The notes: a model not told the origin generated them from the letters alone. A stretch of 64,000 bases of DNA from Agrypnia vestita (GCA_016648135.1 JADDOH010023694.1:35628-99627), one strand, 5' to 3'; shown: positions 1 through 11,500, counted from the first letter of the stretch. Made by a program: numbers and translations.

Positions 1-360
1 TTTCCCACATATTCTATTTTCATCATATTCATATATTCTCCACAAAGAGTATTGTAGACTGATTGGTATATACATATACAGGAATCATTGGAAATTACCT
101 TATTCTCGGTGTTTGAAGAATTTCTTATCATTTTAACTGGACTGGGGTGTAACTTAGTACAGGTTTTTGTTGGATACAAATTATCTTCATCATTATTTAT
201 CATCTTCTCTGCAATTTTTATCTTAAATTTTTGTAGAAAAAACAAAAAAATTTCATCAAAATTTATTCATCAAAGATACTACGAACACATATTTAGTTAT
301 ACATAAATGTTTGGTGAAAGCTGGATATTCAGACAACACAGCAATGTTATAACTAGAGCT
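1..360. other. No recognised feature
   Basis: AT-rich sequence with no gene I can support. The 72-codon ORF at 88-306 has low-complexity composition and no recognisable domain. Confidence 0.5.
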
Positions 361-860
361 TGACCAACATAAATTGGCTTGCGGCGACTTTGGAACTTAA
401 ACCCGCCCCACCCGCACCCGGCAGTAGCCCCTCGCCCTGTCATTCAGTTCAATCTCGTATTTGCGCGTGAGCTGTGAAATCTTGATTTCCAATATACACT
501 GAATTATTATGTTCAAAACATCTTAAACAGTCTGGGGTGGTGCAAGAACAATTGCCCATGAAGTATCAAAGTTTTGCGAGGCTGAAGAAGCAAATAATGG
601 ACCGATATTACCGTTTGACAGGACTCTAGATAGAGCGGCTGCCATTACTAGTTTGTTTCTTTAGTGTTGCCCGACCAAATTCCTATTAAAGGCTCCGATA
701 CCGGTCACCGGACACGCTGTATATTATGTATTGTGTAATAAATTTACACCCTGGCAACTTCTGTTTCGTGACAGGGACGCCCTCCCTCACACGCAAATTT
801 ATACTGGTCACACTCTAAGTACTTAAGTCATGTGTGGATGTAACCTTGCACTGGGGACAC
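361..860 (+). repeat. Interspersed repeat, inverted partner of 12600-13026
   Basis: This stretch recurs in opposite orientation at 12600-13026. Shared landmarks, in order, are the block AAACCCGCCCCACCCGCACC, a piece around TGTATATTGG/CCAATATACA, a TGCAAGAACAATTG block, a TTTGCGAAGC-like block and the TGTAATAAATTTACACCCTGG block. The copies have diverged by substitutions and small indels. No ORF or transposase motif is visible, so this looks like a non-autonomous element. The local GC rise around 399-440 comes from the CCCGCCCC block. Confidence 0.6.
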
Positions 861-1609
861 TGATCTTACTTCCAACCCAAACAACAGGCAACTTTGCGAT
901 TGCCTATTCAGAAGCAGTCATTGCACCGTGTTGATAGATTTATATAACATTATTTTTATAACCTAGCTTGGTTTTCGAAAGTATGTTAAATTTTTTTTAA
1001 TGTGACCATACTCCTACATTTATTTATTGCATTATCAAATTACATATACAGTGTGTAATAGAGTTAGTCCACAATACTTTACAGGTGGATTCCTACCTTG
1101 ATTATGAGTCGAAAATGTTCACGCAACCACAATCTATCATATGTTATGGAATTATGCAATATCAAAGTTTGCATTTTTTTTCCAATATTTCTATATGTAG
1201 TTTGAACTTGATCTCTGATTTTGATGTTGTGATGTAATCAAGTCTCTTCTCATTAGTTTGTGCTATCAGTACAATCACATGTTGATCGCCATTATATAAC
1301 ATTGTACATTTTGTCAATGTTGATGAGATGAATATTATATTAAATAAACAGATATTTATATTATTTTAAAAGTTGGCAGAATTCAGTTTTGTTTCACAAA
1401 CATCTACATCCAAAGTATTATTAAATTAAAGTCAGAGTATAAAACTGTACAGAGATGAACTAAGTCCCATCTTTAGGTGAGGGTATTGGATCACAGCGTA
1501 AGTATGTCCCTTCTCGTGAATATTTAAGACACATTTATACTGCAGTTAAAGTAGTTATTCTTACATAATAATAAACAAAACATATTTTTACAATAGACAT
1601 TTCAAAATT
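861..1609. other. No recognised feature (3' flank of the coiled-coil gene)
   Basis: AT-rich sequence between the repeat above and the stop codon of the minus-strand gene. No coding exon in phase with that gene, and no repeat I recognise, was found. Confidence 0.4.
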
Positions 1610-4600
1610 TTATTTCATACCGAGTCTTTTCAAGTAAAAGGATCTTTTTATAATAAAGTGCGACATATTTAGTTTGACCTTTTCATAATTGTTCCAAAAT
1701 TTACAACCTTGTTTGTATTGGATTGTTGCGTAATTGAACTGACTATCAAGATTGTCAATTATATCACATTTGTATAGCATTGAATGAACTTTTCTATCTC
1801 AATGTAAGTCGCTGATTGTGTAACTATCAGGATACTATCAGCACAATATAACTTCAAGATATTATACATCATCAAAATAAAGTAATAGAGAATAAGATAA
1901 AATGCCGATAGTTATTATTGATACTAACCTCTTCGCATAATTCCTTTTCTCTTGTTTGGAGAAAATCTTTTTCATTTTTGATATGCAATTTTATTTCAGA
2001 TAATTGATTTTCCACATCTATCAAGTTTTTTTTATAAATCTCGATATCTGTAAGGTTATAAATTTGTATGAAATCAGTTACAATATGATTAAAAAATGCT
2101 TCAATTGGAATCTTAGAAGCAACGCATAAATTCAATTGGAATCTTAGAAGCAACGCATAAATTCAATTGCTGTAGCTGGTGTTTCTTAAGATAAATATTT
2201 GAAATTTTCAACTATGGGGGTGTATGATAAGTCCAGCTTCCAGCTCTATGTGCTTTGTTCGTTATTTCGTCTTTTATAAGCCATCCAAAAAAACTAATTT
2301 ATCAAACTCAGCAAAGTAGACCTCTGTTTAAGCGATGACTTCCTCGTTTGATGTGAACCACTCTCCGCCAAGCCACTTTTTCATGTTTGGATACGAAAAT
2401 AAATAGTATGGGGCCAAATCTGGAGAAAAGGGTGGATGACACAAAAATGTATAGTGTAATTCAAGCAATTTTTCTGGACGAGTGAGCTGTTGCATTGTCA
2501 TGGTGAAAAAAGGCTTTATACATCTTTATTATGTCTTATTTTATTTCTGATATATTTTTAAACATTTCTCATGCCTAATAAATTTTACACACGTTCAATT
2601 CAGATGTTTAGAATGCTAGCAATCTCTCTGATCTTTACTCGCAGGTTTGCTAACACAATATTTAGGATTTTGCTGATCATGCCCTCCATACTCACCTCAA
2701 TCGAATGTCCTGGGTGCTCTTCATCAAAATTGGATATTCGACCTTGCTTGAATTCATTAAACTAATATCTGAAAGTAGTCATCGTGGATGCATGGTCCTT
2801 ATAAACGGCATGCAATGGAATTGTGCCGAGATTAAATAAATTCAAATTTATCTCACCTCACCATGCTTGGCAAAACAATTTGTATTAAAATTTTTGTTCC
2901 TAGAAAGACCACAGTGAACCTGTTTGTACAGGATTAACGTAAAACTGAGAAATCTTAATGCAGCTGCCTTAATTTAGTTATATATCATATCATTGTTTGA
3001 TTTACTATTCTGACTATACACATTTAATATCTTTTAAAATTACTGATTTGATAAATAATACATTTTTGGAAAAACGGTTAAGGGTCATAAACGATATTCT
3101 TACCAAGATTTTGTATTTTCTCACTCGATAAGACATTCTCTTTCAGAATATCCATGGAATGTTTTATCGATAAACATTTCTGATCCAGGTATTGAGAATA
3201 TTGATTTCTGAAAATTTATATTAAAATAAAGATATTTGGCTTTCTCATAGATATTATTCCCCATAATTATTATGACACAATAGGGTAATCCATTGCTTCA
3301 AAATTAAGGACTATTAAATGGAGTTATAGAATTTTGTAGCGACACACTTATTTTTCTCAAAATAAGTGTGTTGCGGGTTGATTTTTTGGTCATGGTACTT
3401 CAAGGATGTTTTGTGTATTGATATTCACTGAAAACGAATGTACACAAATAAAGATAGATACGTGGCAAAAAAAATTTTTTACACATCCCCTTACATTTTT
3501 GTACAGATACAACTCCAAGCAGTCGGTGCGCAGGCACTCATGATACATGTATCATTTGTTGTAATAAAACATAAGATTGGTTTTATTGCTGAATTATAGG
3601 AACATGACATCTGCCTTACATAATAAAATATGATACCTAAAGAAAGTGATCGAGTTTTATTGACTTTTTTGCAATTAACAAAAAGTTTACATAAAATGTT
3701 ATAGGTACCTAATATTATTATAAAAGTTTACATAAAATACGATTAATATTCTTCCCCAAGCGCATGCACTGAGTACATTCAAGGATGACTTTTACATAAA
3801 CATATATTTTGGAAAAAATTGAACATTTTTTGACAGAATATTATGATATATTAAAATCGGAATAATGTGATCCAAAATTTTTTATTTTACCATCTTAAAT
3901 CATCCAATTTACTCTATATTTTCTGCCAATGTTGAAAAATAAAATTGTTTTGAACAAAGCATATCGCTCATGATAAAACAATACGTTGTATACCACACTT
4001 ATGTAAAAATCAAATTTATTTGTGCATTTGTCTTTTAAATGTGTGGATATGTAATCTGGCAAAAGCTTGCACCTTAAAAACAATATCTGTGTCTCTTATT
4101 TCATTAAAGCAATTCCTTGTATTATATTTATTGTAAAGAATCTAGGTATTATGTAGTTTTTGCCTTCACTCTAAAATCTGTATTACGTGTTTACGAGGTA
4201 TTATTTTATCATGAGCGATATATTAAAGGAAAATTAAACTTTTTTTTAAGTTAAACCGAAAATATAGAGTAAATCAGGTAGTTTAAGACACTAAAATGAA
4301 AATGAAATTTTTGCAGATTCGACAGTATATGTAGGATCTGTATGTTTATGTAAAAGTCATGCTTCAATGTTCTCACTGCACGTCCCAAACTTAGATGCTA
4401 CTCGAGCGAATTGGTATTAATATCATCCGCACAAAATGTGTTAATATTATGTAGGTAGGTACATATATCTTTTCGACCAACCAAACAGAGACATTTACAT
4501 CACAAAAAAATTGTTTTATGTCCAGTTTCCTCCAAGGCTTCGGTCTTATGGCCTCATAAGGGAATAGATTTATTTAAATCAATATAGGATGAGCAAGATG

Positions 4601-5419
4601 ATGAATCAAGAATTTCAGAAGAGCTAGGACCTTCCTTACAAAAACAAAATTTATATTTCTGTGTGAATATCTTTGTATTATCTTAGCATTAAAGATAAAA
4701 TTAAACAGGCTCTGTCTCAATTCTGCTGTTTCAATCAATGATTTGATCTCGGAGCTAATGCTAGAAGTGCCTATATCAGATTTTGGTAAAAATTAGTTAA
4801 GCATCAGAAAGTAAGTACTCCTAAATGACCTTTCTTTAGGAGTATTTTCTTTAAGATGGCTCGTTAATAAATATTTTCCGATACCAGATGATGATGATGT
4901 GTATTTTAAAAATTATTTACACTTATTGTTTATGGGAAACAAGAAATCCTCTCACCTGAAAAATTAGCTTTTTAACGTAGGCACTTCTAGCATTAAACCC
5001 CAGAGATATGGAAGTCTGCTATAAACAGATAAATCCAAATAATGCGGGGACTCTATTATCTAAACAATTCTGGTAAATAATAAATCAACTCTTGTGTCAT
5101 GAACAGACAATTCACAAAATGATAGTGTTAGAGTAGGAAGCTGCCAATTTAATATTTATATTAAATTTTATATATATTATTTTTTAGCCAGTTTCATACT
5201 TAAATTAAATATTAAATCTCTCAGGTTTGATATTTACCTCTTGTATTCTAGTTCCGAAACAAAATCACTTAAATCCTCATATTTCAAATTATTGATTGCT
5301 GCAATTGTATTGCTTTTTAATATGCTTTCTTGCGTTTTCAGCCTTTTGCATAATGTGTGAAATTTAATCAAATAATCAGTAGACTTGGCAATTTTACTTT
5401 TTTTAAATAAATCATCCAT
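1610..5419 (-). CDS. Four-exon gene for a 177-residue predicted coiled-coil protein
   Basis: I do not recognise this protein and give it no function. Four minus-strand exons join in phase: 5238-5419 (182 nt, ATG at 5419), 3104-3207 (104 nt), 1929-2047 (119 nt) and 1610-1738 (129 nt, TAA stop). They total 534 nt, or 177 codons plus stop. Donors read GTAAAT, GTAAGA and GTTAGT; acceptors read TTTTCAG, CCTTACAG and GATAGTCAG. Each split codon closes cleanly (Arg at junction 1, Asp at junction 2, phase 0 at junction 3), and no stop interrupts the frame. The product is rich in Lys, Glu, Leu, Ile and Asn. The stretch DIEIYKKNLIDVENQLSEIK has heptad character. The C-terminus is basic and aromatic (for example CKFWNNYEKV). 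There is no signal peptide, membrane helix or cysteine cluster. An AATAAA hexamer overlaps the stop. Intron 1 carries a hAT-like MITE and intron 2 a mariner fossil. The weakest point is the last acceptor, which has a poor pyrimidine tract. Confidence 0.72.
2100..2169. repeat. 31-bp tandem duplication in intron 2
   Basis: A 31-bp unit beginning TTCAATTGGAATC and ending CGCATAAA occurs at 2100-2130 and again at 2131-2161, followed by an 8-bp partial third unit. The two full units are identical. They lie just upstream (minus-strand sense) of the third exon of the coiled-coil gene and keep that frame open, which can mislead exon-boundary calls. Confidence 0.85.
2215..2870 (-). pseudogene. Degenerate mariner transposase remnant
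   Basis: Read on the minus strand, the region contains broken frames with mariner motifs. Near 2340-2440 there is HPPFSPDLAPYYLFSYP followed by a KKWLGGEWFTSNEEV-like stretch, matching the block around the third catalytic Asp of mariner (usually SPDLAP-(S/T)-D-YHLF). The catalytic Asp position itself is altered here. Near 2570-2760 the frame reads DEEHPGHSIEV and VKIREIASILNIST, matching the N-terminal helix-turn-helix of mariner transposases. Stops and frameshifts are scattered through it. It differs from the two young mariner copies in this window and is much older. It lies inside intron 2 of the coiled-coil gene. Confidence 0.75.
3757..4388. mobile_element. hAT-like MITE with long imperfect terminal inverted repeats
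   Basis: The left end reads CGCATGCACTGAGTACATTC then AAGGATGACTTTTACATAAA. The reverse complement of the right end reads CGTGCAGTGAGAACATTG then AAGCATGACTTTTACATAAA, so the arms match for about 40 bp with a few mismatches. The interior also folds back around ATATCGCTCATGATAAAA. The same terminal sequence appears at 56733-56961 and, more diverged, at 11756-13112. No coding capacity. It sits in intron 1 of the coiled-coil gene. Exact target duplication was not resolved. Confidence 0.65.
4389..5237. other. No recognised feature (rest of intron 1)
   Basis: AT-rich intronic sequence with no repeat or motif that I could tie to another locus in the window. Confidence 0.4.
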
Positions 5420-5609
5420 TTTTATCCCTAACTGGATTAATTAATGCTGGGGAGTAATATTAGGTATATGCTGTTTATTTCATTAACAAGCAAGGAACAC
5501 GCAGTTGCTTAGTAACAAAATATGAATTACAGTAACCAAGGTAACCTAAAATGAAGGAATGCAAAATAAATATACCTAGGTATACGATTATATCATAAGT
5601 AACTAACCA

Positions 5610-6080
5610 TCAAGCTGTTTCCCCAGGGGAAGGCAGAGAGGATAGAACGCAATAATCCTCTAGCTTGGGACACTACTTTTGCTTTGGCTACATTCATATA
5701 TCTTCACATGCATGCTCTACGGTTGTTGAGGCTTTTAACAGGGCCATCCTCCAATTCTTGTAGAATCTGATCATATTTGCGGACGCCCTCTATTCCTGTT
5801 ACCTTCAACATTTGCCCTGTATATTTTCTTAACCATCCTTTCCTCGCTCATACATTCTACACGATCAAACCATCTTAGCGCTCCTTTCTTTATTCTATCT
5901 GCCACGCTCCAGCCAGCATTACATTCACTTCTAATTTGTTTATTCACTCACTCTATCGACCAAAGATTTTCCACACAAGCGCCTTAGTGATCGCATTTCC
6001 ACTGCATTTATTCCTTTTTTGCCAATTCCAGGCTTCACTTCCATACATCAGAGTTTCACTAGAATGCCATTACATCATCC
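5610..6080 (-). pseudogene. 3' end of an RTE-like endonuclease/reverse transcriptase element
   Basis: The minus strand carries the conserved C-terminal block of insect RTE-type LINE polyproteins. The motif KIYRANVEGNRNRGRP is readable around 5783-5830, followed by a degenerate tail (RKYDQILQELEDGPVKSLNN in another frame). Upstream, the plus-strand shadow at 5936-6180 is only the antisense of this. Stops and shifts break the frame and no RT catalytic core is present, so this is a 5'-truncated dead copy. Confidence 0.6.
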
Positions 6081-6221
6081 TGTTTCTTATGTTTGTACTA
6101 TTATTGTCATTGACCCCTATAGGAATGTTATTTAATTTTGAATGTACAAGGGATTATCAAATTTCAGTAAATAATCTGTAAAACCGACATCCTCATTGGA
6201 TTAAAGTGATAATAAAATATT

Positions 6222-7217
6222 TGGGACACAATGCCAAATCGTGGCACTGCAAAGGGAATTCTTACTTCGATTATAACTTTATTAGAGGGTCAACGTTGGA
6301 ATTTAGATGACGTGATTTGCGTTGGATGTGACGGAACTGCAACTAACACCGGTTAGAGTGATTCAATATTTAGAGGATTATTTGGAGAGACCGTTACAAT
6401 GGTGTGTTTGTGTGCTTTATGTCAATGATTTTGTCATTTATTCTTGACCTTAGATGGTTGCACTTTGGGTCCTAGGGAATATTCCAGACCTACTGGAAAA
6501 TAAAACTACGGTGTCTTTTTGTACGCAGTGGCTGGTAATTTGCCTGACTTGCTGAAAAATGTGGTCGATGAACTAAGTACGGATCAAAAATATCTTTATG
6601 AGATATGTCAATCTGTATCAACTGGTTCGTGGACTTTACATAAGTACTCTTAATCCATCAGAAAACTTGCAATTGCTTGTCAACTATGTGGTTAAAGTAT
6701 ACGCTCCGATTTGGTTCCTAATCAAGCAAAATACATGTTTTAAGGAAGGAGCCAAGCATACTTTTCAACTTGTTATGCACTCTCGATTTTTACCCAAAAA
6801 TCTGAGATCTGTTATGGAAAAACATAAATGCTTTTTTTGTGCACTCAGAAAACCTATTCATTAGTATATTTGATGCGCTGGCATTGCGAAGAATAATAAA
6901 AGCTAGAGAAACTGAAAGTGGCACTAAACGCAAACAACCAAAAACTAACTTCTCTGCAAAAGATTACACCAAAATTATCCTTTGGGACGAGTTTCAGATT
7001 ACAGCACTGCCGATTCTTCGAAATATTTCTAATGAGAACCTTCAAATCATGACAAAAGAGCTTGGAAATTTTCGAATTTTCTTGTCACATACAATCTCTG
7101 GAAAGATGTGTTAAACCAGTAACAGAGGTCTCACAAAGTTTAACTGATGCTACTCCTAGATATGGCTTTATTAGAACCAGGTTGCAATCTCGAGCAGAAA
7201 TGCCAAATTTTGGACAC
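6222..7217 (+). pseudogene. Transposase-like fossil, copy 1, 5' part (host of the nested insertions)
   Basis: Broken plus-strand frames match a transposon-derived protein family of arthropods that I recognise by motif but cannot assign to a superfamily. Motifs in order: NLDDVICVGCDGTATNTG (about 6300-6350), an ERPLQWCVCVL-like block (about 6390), DELSTDQKYLYEICQSVSTG (about 6568-6625), and a C-terminal FIRTRLQSRAEMPNFGHK (about 7160-7217). Many stops and frameshifts. The same family occurs at 27328-31012. The frame is interrupted after GHK by a LINE insertion and its 3' flank resumes at 9719. Confidence 0.7.
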
Positions 7218-7727
7218 AAAGTTTAAAATTTCCTACTTTATGCGGATGATATGAAGATTTTCGCAAAAGTGAACTCCCTAGACGATTGCCGAAAAATTCA
7301 AGAAGATCTTAACCGCGTTTCTGCCTACTGTCATATAAACAAACTTCTTCTTAACGCAAAAAAATGCTTTCAAATGACATTTTCCAGGAAAACCAATAAC
7401 ATTAATTTTGCCTACTCAATAAACAACGCTCAACTAGAAAACAAATGCGAATTAAAAGACCTCGGAATAATTCTCGACAGTAAACTTATTTTTAAAGCGC
7501 ACTTTGACCATATTATCTCCAAAGCCTACAGTATGCTGGGATTCATACTTCGAACCTGCAAACAATTCAAAAATCCTCACTCATTAAAAATTTTATATTA
7601 TTCCTACGTTCGCAGTCACTTGGAGTATGCATCTCAGGTCTGGAATCCACAACAAACAACATACATTGCGAGAATAGAACAAATTCAGAACAGGTTTTTG
7701 CGTCGCCTCAATGGTAAATCCGGCATG

Positions 7728-7741
7728 TATTTCGACTCATA
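7728..7741 (+). repeat. 14-bp direct repeat, left of mariner copy 1
   Basis: TATTTCGACTCATA lies immediately left of the mariner end and is repeated exactly at 9028-9041, immediately right of it. See findings: this is longer than the TA duplication expected for mariner. Confidence 0.9.
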
Positions 7742-9027
7742 TTAGGTCCTTACATATGAAATTGGCGTTTTGCCGTACTGGCAAATTTGATCTCAAATAT
7801 CTTCTCTTTGGTTAGGAATTCCAAATCCAAATTTATACAGCTATTTACTCATGTATTTGTGTTTTGAAAATTATAATTAATTTGTTTTTTCCTCAATTGT
7901 TTTTTTCTTTGCGTCACTCAGTTTACAAAATGAAAAACTTGAAATATCGCGTTATTTACGAGTACGAGTTCCACCGTGGCACCAGTGCTGCAGAAACGGC
8001 TCGAAGGATTAATGATGTGTATGGCGACGGTGCCGCAAAAGAAAACACAGTGCGTTTTTGGTTCCAACGTTTTCGTTCTGGAAATTTCGACCTGCAGAAC
8101 AAGCCCCGTGGACGGCCGGAGACCAAAGTTGATAATGAAGAATTGAAGGCTATTGTGGAAGCGGATCCATCGCAAACCACATCCGAGTTAGCTGCAGGCT
8201 GCGGTGTTAGTGATAAAACTATTTTAATCCACTTGAAGCAAATTGGTAAGGTGAAAAAGCTTGAAAGGTGGGTACCTCACGAATTGAGTGAAGCAAATCA
8301 ACAAACGCGCGTTGACTGCTGCGTTGCATTACTCAACCGGCACAATAATGAAGGGATTTTAAATCGAATCATTACCTGTGATGAAAAGTGGATCCTGTAC
8401 GATAATCAGAAGCGCTCATCGCAATGGCTGACCCCTCCCGAACCAGCCAAACCATGCCCCAAGCGAAAATTGACTCCAAAAAAGATACTTGTGAGCGTTT
8501 GGTGGACTAGTGCTGGTGTCGTTCACTACAGCTTTCTTAAATCTGGCCAGACGATTACGGCAGATGTCTATTGTCAGCAACTGCAAACCATGATGGAAAA
8601 GCTAGCTGCTAAACAACCGAGGCTGGTTAATCGCTTTAGGCCACTGCTGCTTCATGATAACGCTAGACCACACACTGCACAATAGACGGCTACCAAATTA
8701 GAGGAGCTTCAATTGGAATGTCTAAGACATCCACCGTACTCTCCGGACCTTGCCCCAACAGATTACCATTTTTTTCGAAATTTGGATAACTTCTTGCAAC
8801 GGAAAAAATTCAACGCCGATGGGGCAGTTCAAACCGCCTTCAAAGATTTTATTGATTCCCGTCCGAATGGTTTTTTTAGTAAAGGGATCGATGAACTACC
8901 TATGAGATGGCAAAAGTGCATAGATAGCAATGGTACATACTTTGATTAAATAAATATATTATAATAAAAAAAAATCGGCTTTATGTTCCTCCCATACTAA
9001 ACGCCAATTTCATATGCAAGGACCTAA
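7742..9027 (+). mobile_element. mariner element, copy 1 (1286 bp)
   Basis: A complete mariner with terminal inverted repeats starting TTAGGTCCTTACATATGAAA. The right terminus reads the same in reverse complement with one mismatch over 29 bp. It contains a 339-codon transposase frame. A second copy of identical length lies at 53518-54803. It is inserted in the CR1-like LINE in the same orientation as the LINE frame. Confidence 0.95.
7930..8949 (+). pseudogene. mariner transposase with one nonsense codon (copy 1)
   Basis: This is the cut-and-paste transposase of a Tc1/mariner element. Start ATG at 7930 follows an AAA context and gives MKNLKYRVIYEYEF; the frame upstream of it is 5' UTR. The N-terminal half (residues about 1-110) holds paired helix-turn-helix DNA-binding regions. 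RWVPHEL, the linker motif of mariners, is near residue 115. The catalytic triad is DD34D: the first Asp in ITCDEKWI, the second in LHDNARPH, and the third in YSPDLAPTDYHFF, with exactly 34 residues between the last two. The total of 339 codons is close to the usual mariner length. The only visible lesion is TAG at 8683-8685 (codon 252), between the second and third catalytic Asp, where copy 2 has CAG. The encoded product would lack the third catalytic residue and so be inactive. Confidence 0.95.
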
Positions 9028-9041
9028 TATTTCGACTCATA
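9028..9041 (+). repeat. 14-bp direct repeat, right of mariner copy 1
   Basis: Exact copy of 7728-7741 (TATTTCGACTCATA). Confidence 0.9.
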
Positions 9042-9718
9042 TATGGAAGCAATGGATTTCTATAACATGAGAACCCTGGAACATAGAAGAGCACGAGCTG
9101 ATCAAATACTACTCTTCAAGTTACTTCAGGGACATATTGACTGTCCCAGCCAATTGGAGCTGGTTTCTCTCCACGCTCCATCAAGGCGAACCCGACAGTC
9201 CGTGCTCTTCCATGTACCCATAAGCAGAACCTCTTATGCACAGAACTCATTCATCCAGCGAACATGCAAAGCTTACAATGACCACTTCAATGACATTGAT
9301 ATATTTAATACTAACATCTCAGCTCTTAAAAATCGTATTTAAACCGCTTATATTATATTACTAGTTTCTATATCTTCACCGGATTAACTGAGACCGACCA
9401 TCATCATACACACACCACAGCCAAACTCTCATCACTCTTTACACATACCCCCATATCTGTATACAACGTCACGCACAGAATACATACGCACTCCACTCAG
9501 CCACAATCCCATACACCTCACTCCACTTCCCCCTCTAACTCCCACTCCTATCCCTCTATTTAATATATGTTCTCTTTATTGCTTGATTTAACACTTTATG
9601 CCGTGGATCTCTATAATTGGTCTACGAATTACCCAATACGTTATGTATTATTATAATAAATTGTATACTGTTGAGATTCCCAAAATAAAAAAATAAAAAT
9701 AAATTTAAAAAAAAGTTT

Positions 9719-10012
9719 TGTCATTGATTATAAGCTCTATTTTGTTTTTTGTGCTTTGTTTCATTAATTTCAATAACAAAATAACTTTTAAACTTGTTTT
9801 TCGTATTATTTTAGGCATACAGCTTAATTAAGTCTGTAAAAACGTAAAATTTACAAAATTTCGAAGTTAGGTAAAGCCCCCAAGGTGATATGCAATTTTA
9901 GTTATTTTAACTTTTTCGTTATCTGTCCATAAATACGCAAATTTTGATACCTCTTGAGATAGTGCAGCTCGAAAACAAATTTTTCTCATACATGGGTGGG
10001 ACATCCGAGAAT
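9719..10012 (+). mobile_element. Transposase-like fossil, copy 1, 3' terminal part
   Basis: Continues the element interrupted at 7217. It aligns with 30713-31012 of copy 2 through shared blocks TTTGTCATTGATT, AAAAACGTAAAATTTACAAA, ATTTTGATACCTCTTG and CTCATACATGG. It ends in TGGGACATCC where copy 2 has the terminal repeat GGGACACCCTACTG. The terminus has decayed. Confidence 0.7.
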
Positions 10013-10639
10013 ACAATAGTACACAAAAGAATTTTTTTAAACCTCTTGATTATATTTCGTTAAAACAATTTGTTTATTATGAAAAAATTGTAAATGTAGA
10101 TACAAAAATATTTTTAGTATAATAAACTCGGAAAATTATTCATTTTATTGAAAGAAGTCTTGGATCTAGAAAAATGAGAATTCAAGCGTATAGAAAACTT
10201 GAAAATGGATTGGATTTGTCGTGTAATAGGTAAATATTTAATAAACTTACAAACAGTTGCATTAGATTACTTAGCTAATATAAATAAGAAGAGAAATAAA
10301 ACAAGATCATAAAATTATTTTAAATCCAATAAGATTATTATTTTTAATTCAATTTATGTTCATTTGTACATATATATTTACATGCCTGCGGTTTATTTTT
10401 CAAAATTATTTCCCAAATAACAAATTATGTAAATGATATAAATAAAAACATGTGGTTCCATTGATCTACTATTAAAAAAAGTTAAAACTCTAAAATATTC
10501 CTAAATCCTTGGAACCTTTAATATAAAGACTATTGATATTTTATAAATATATATGTATGTGTATAAAAATTAAAAGAAAAAATAGTGGTGTCCACAAATA
10601 CAAGCACAATATTTTTAATTTTAATATTATACAGGTCCA
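10013..10639. other. No recognised feature
   Basis: Very AT-rich sequence without a supported gene or repeat. Confidence 0.4.
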
Positions 10640-11500
10640 TATATATGGGGTCTATCAATAAGGATGCTCGATTTTAAAATGTATATAAAACAAGTTATGT
10701 GTGAGATATCCACTTTTTTTTTCATTTGAAAGTATATTTTATGGCATTAAGTGTGGCATACAACGTCATTCAAATGTCCACTGCGGCTTTGCTTGGTGGC
10801 ACATACTCGGGAGGTCCAATTTTCAATGACTTTGTCGCATAAATCTGACTGTATTTTCTGGACGGTATTTTTTTGTTGACTTTGAGGGCATCGATTATTT
10901 GCAGTTTATTCGTATAGACCTGCTATTTAAGATAGCCATATAGGAAGAAGTCGAAAGGCATTAAATCACATGATCTCGGTGGCCAGTTCACATCACCAAT
11001 GCGCGAGATATCCATGCCCTCAAATCGCTTGTGCTCAGAATCGCTCAGAATTCGGGTTACCATCCAACTGCTCCAGATCCCAACCAGTGAATACATGGTG
11101 TTGTTTGTTGATTATGGTCGTTTAGCTTAAGTTTTTGGGTTAGTTAGATTTTATATGAGTGCAGACCAAAATCTCTAAGCAAAATTCGACAAGTCGAAGT
11201 CACAGAAAGGCCAAGTTCTTGTGAACGACGAGAAATTGACTACCTTGGGTTCTCCCATACACTCTTATGCACAGCAGCGATATTTTCAACAGATCTTTCG
11301 TTTCGGTGACCTACTGGTGTTGGCTGATTATTTACCGAACCGGTTGACTCGAATTTGGCTACCAAACATTGAATAGTCGACTCGGCAGAACGGTTGTGAC
11401 AAGGATAAAAATCACGTATTGCACAAAACGTTTTTCGAATGGAGCAGTGACTTTGATAATAAAATTTGATGATTTTCACACACAACACTATAACCTACCA
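10640..11500 (-). pseudogene. Old Tc1/mariner-like transposase remnant, internally deleted
   Basis: The minus strand from about 11488 reads an N-terminal DNA-binding region: NRSAESTIQCLVAKFESTGS, then SRRSQELGLSVTSTCRIL and RDFGLHSYKI. After a gap it resumes near 10990 with NWPPRSCDLMPFDFFLYGYL, the block around the third catalytic Asp in this group of IS630/mariner-related transposases. The middle, with the first two catalytic Asp, is largely missing and the frame has several stops. It differs from the other mariner copies here. Confidence 0.7.

Larger units (their letters stand above)
7225..9711 (+). mobile_element. 5'-truncated CR1-like non-LTR retrotransposon, split by a mariner
   Basis: The element starts just upstream of the reverse transcriptase catalytic motif FLLYADDMKIF (YADD at about 7239) and runs through the C-terminal RT region. 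This includes LEYASQVWNP and IEQIQNRFLRRLNG, typical of CR1/Jockey-group LINEs. The frame stops at 7741 where the mariner sits, then resumes at 9042 and continues to a stop near 9342. Removing the mariner and one copy of the flanking 14-bp repeat restores a continuous frame across the junction. A 3' UTR follows and ends in an A/T-rich tail near 9711. Flanking AAAGTTT at 7218-7224 and 9712-9718 is a probable 7-bp target duplication. The missing 5' end means it cannot retrotranspose alone. Confidence 0.8.
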
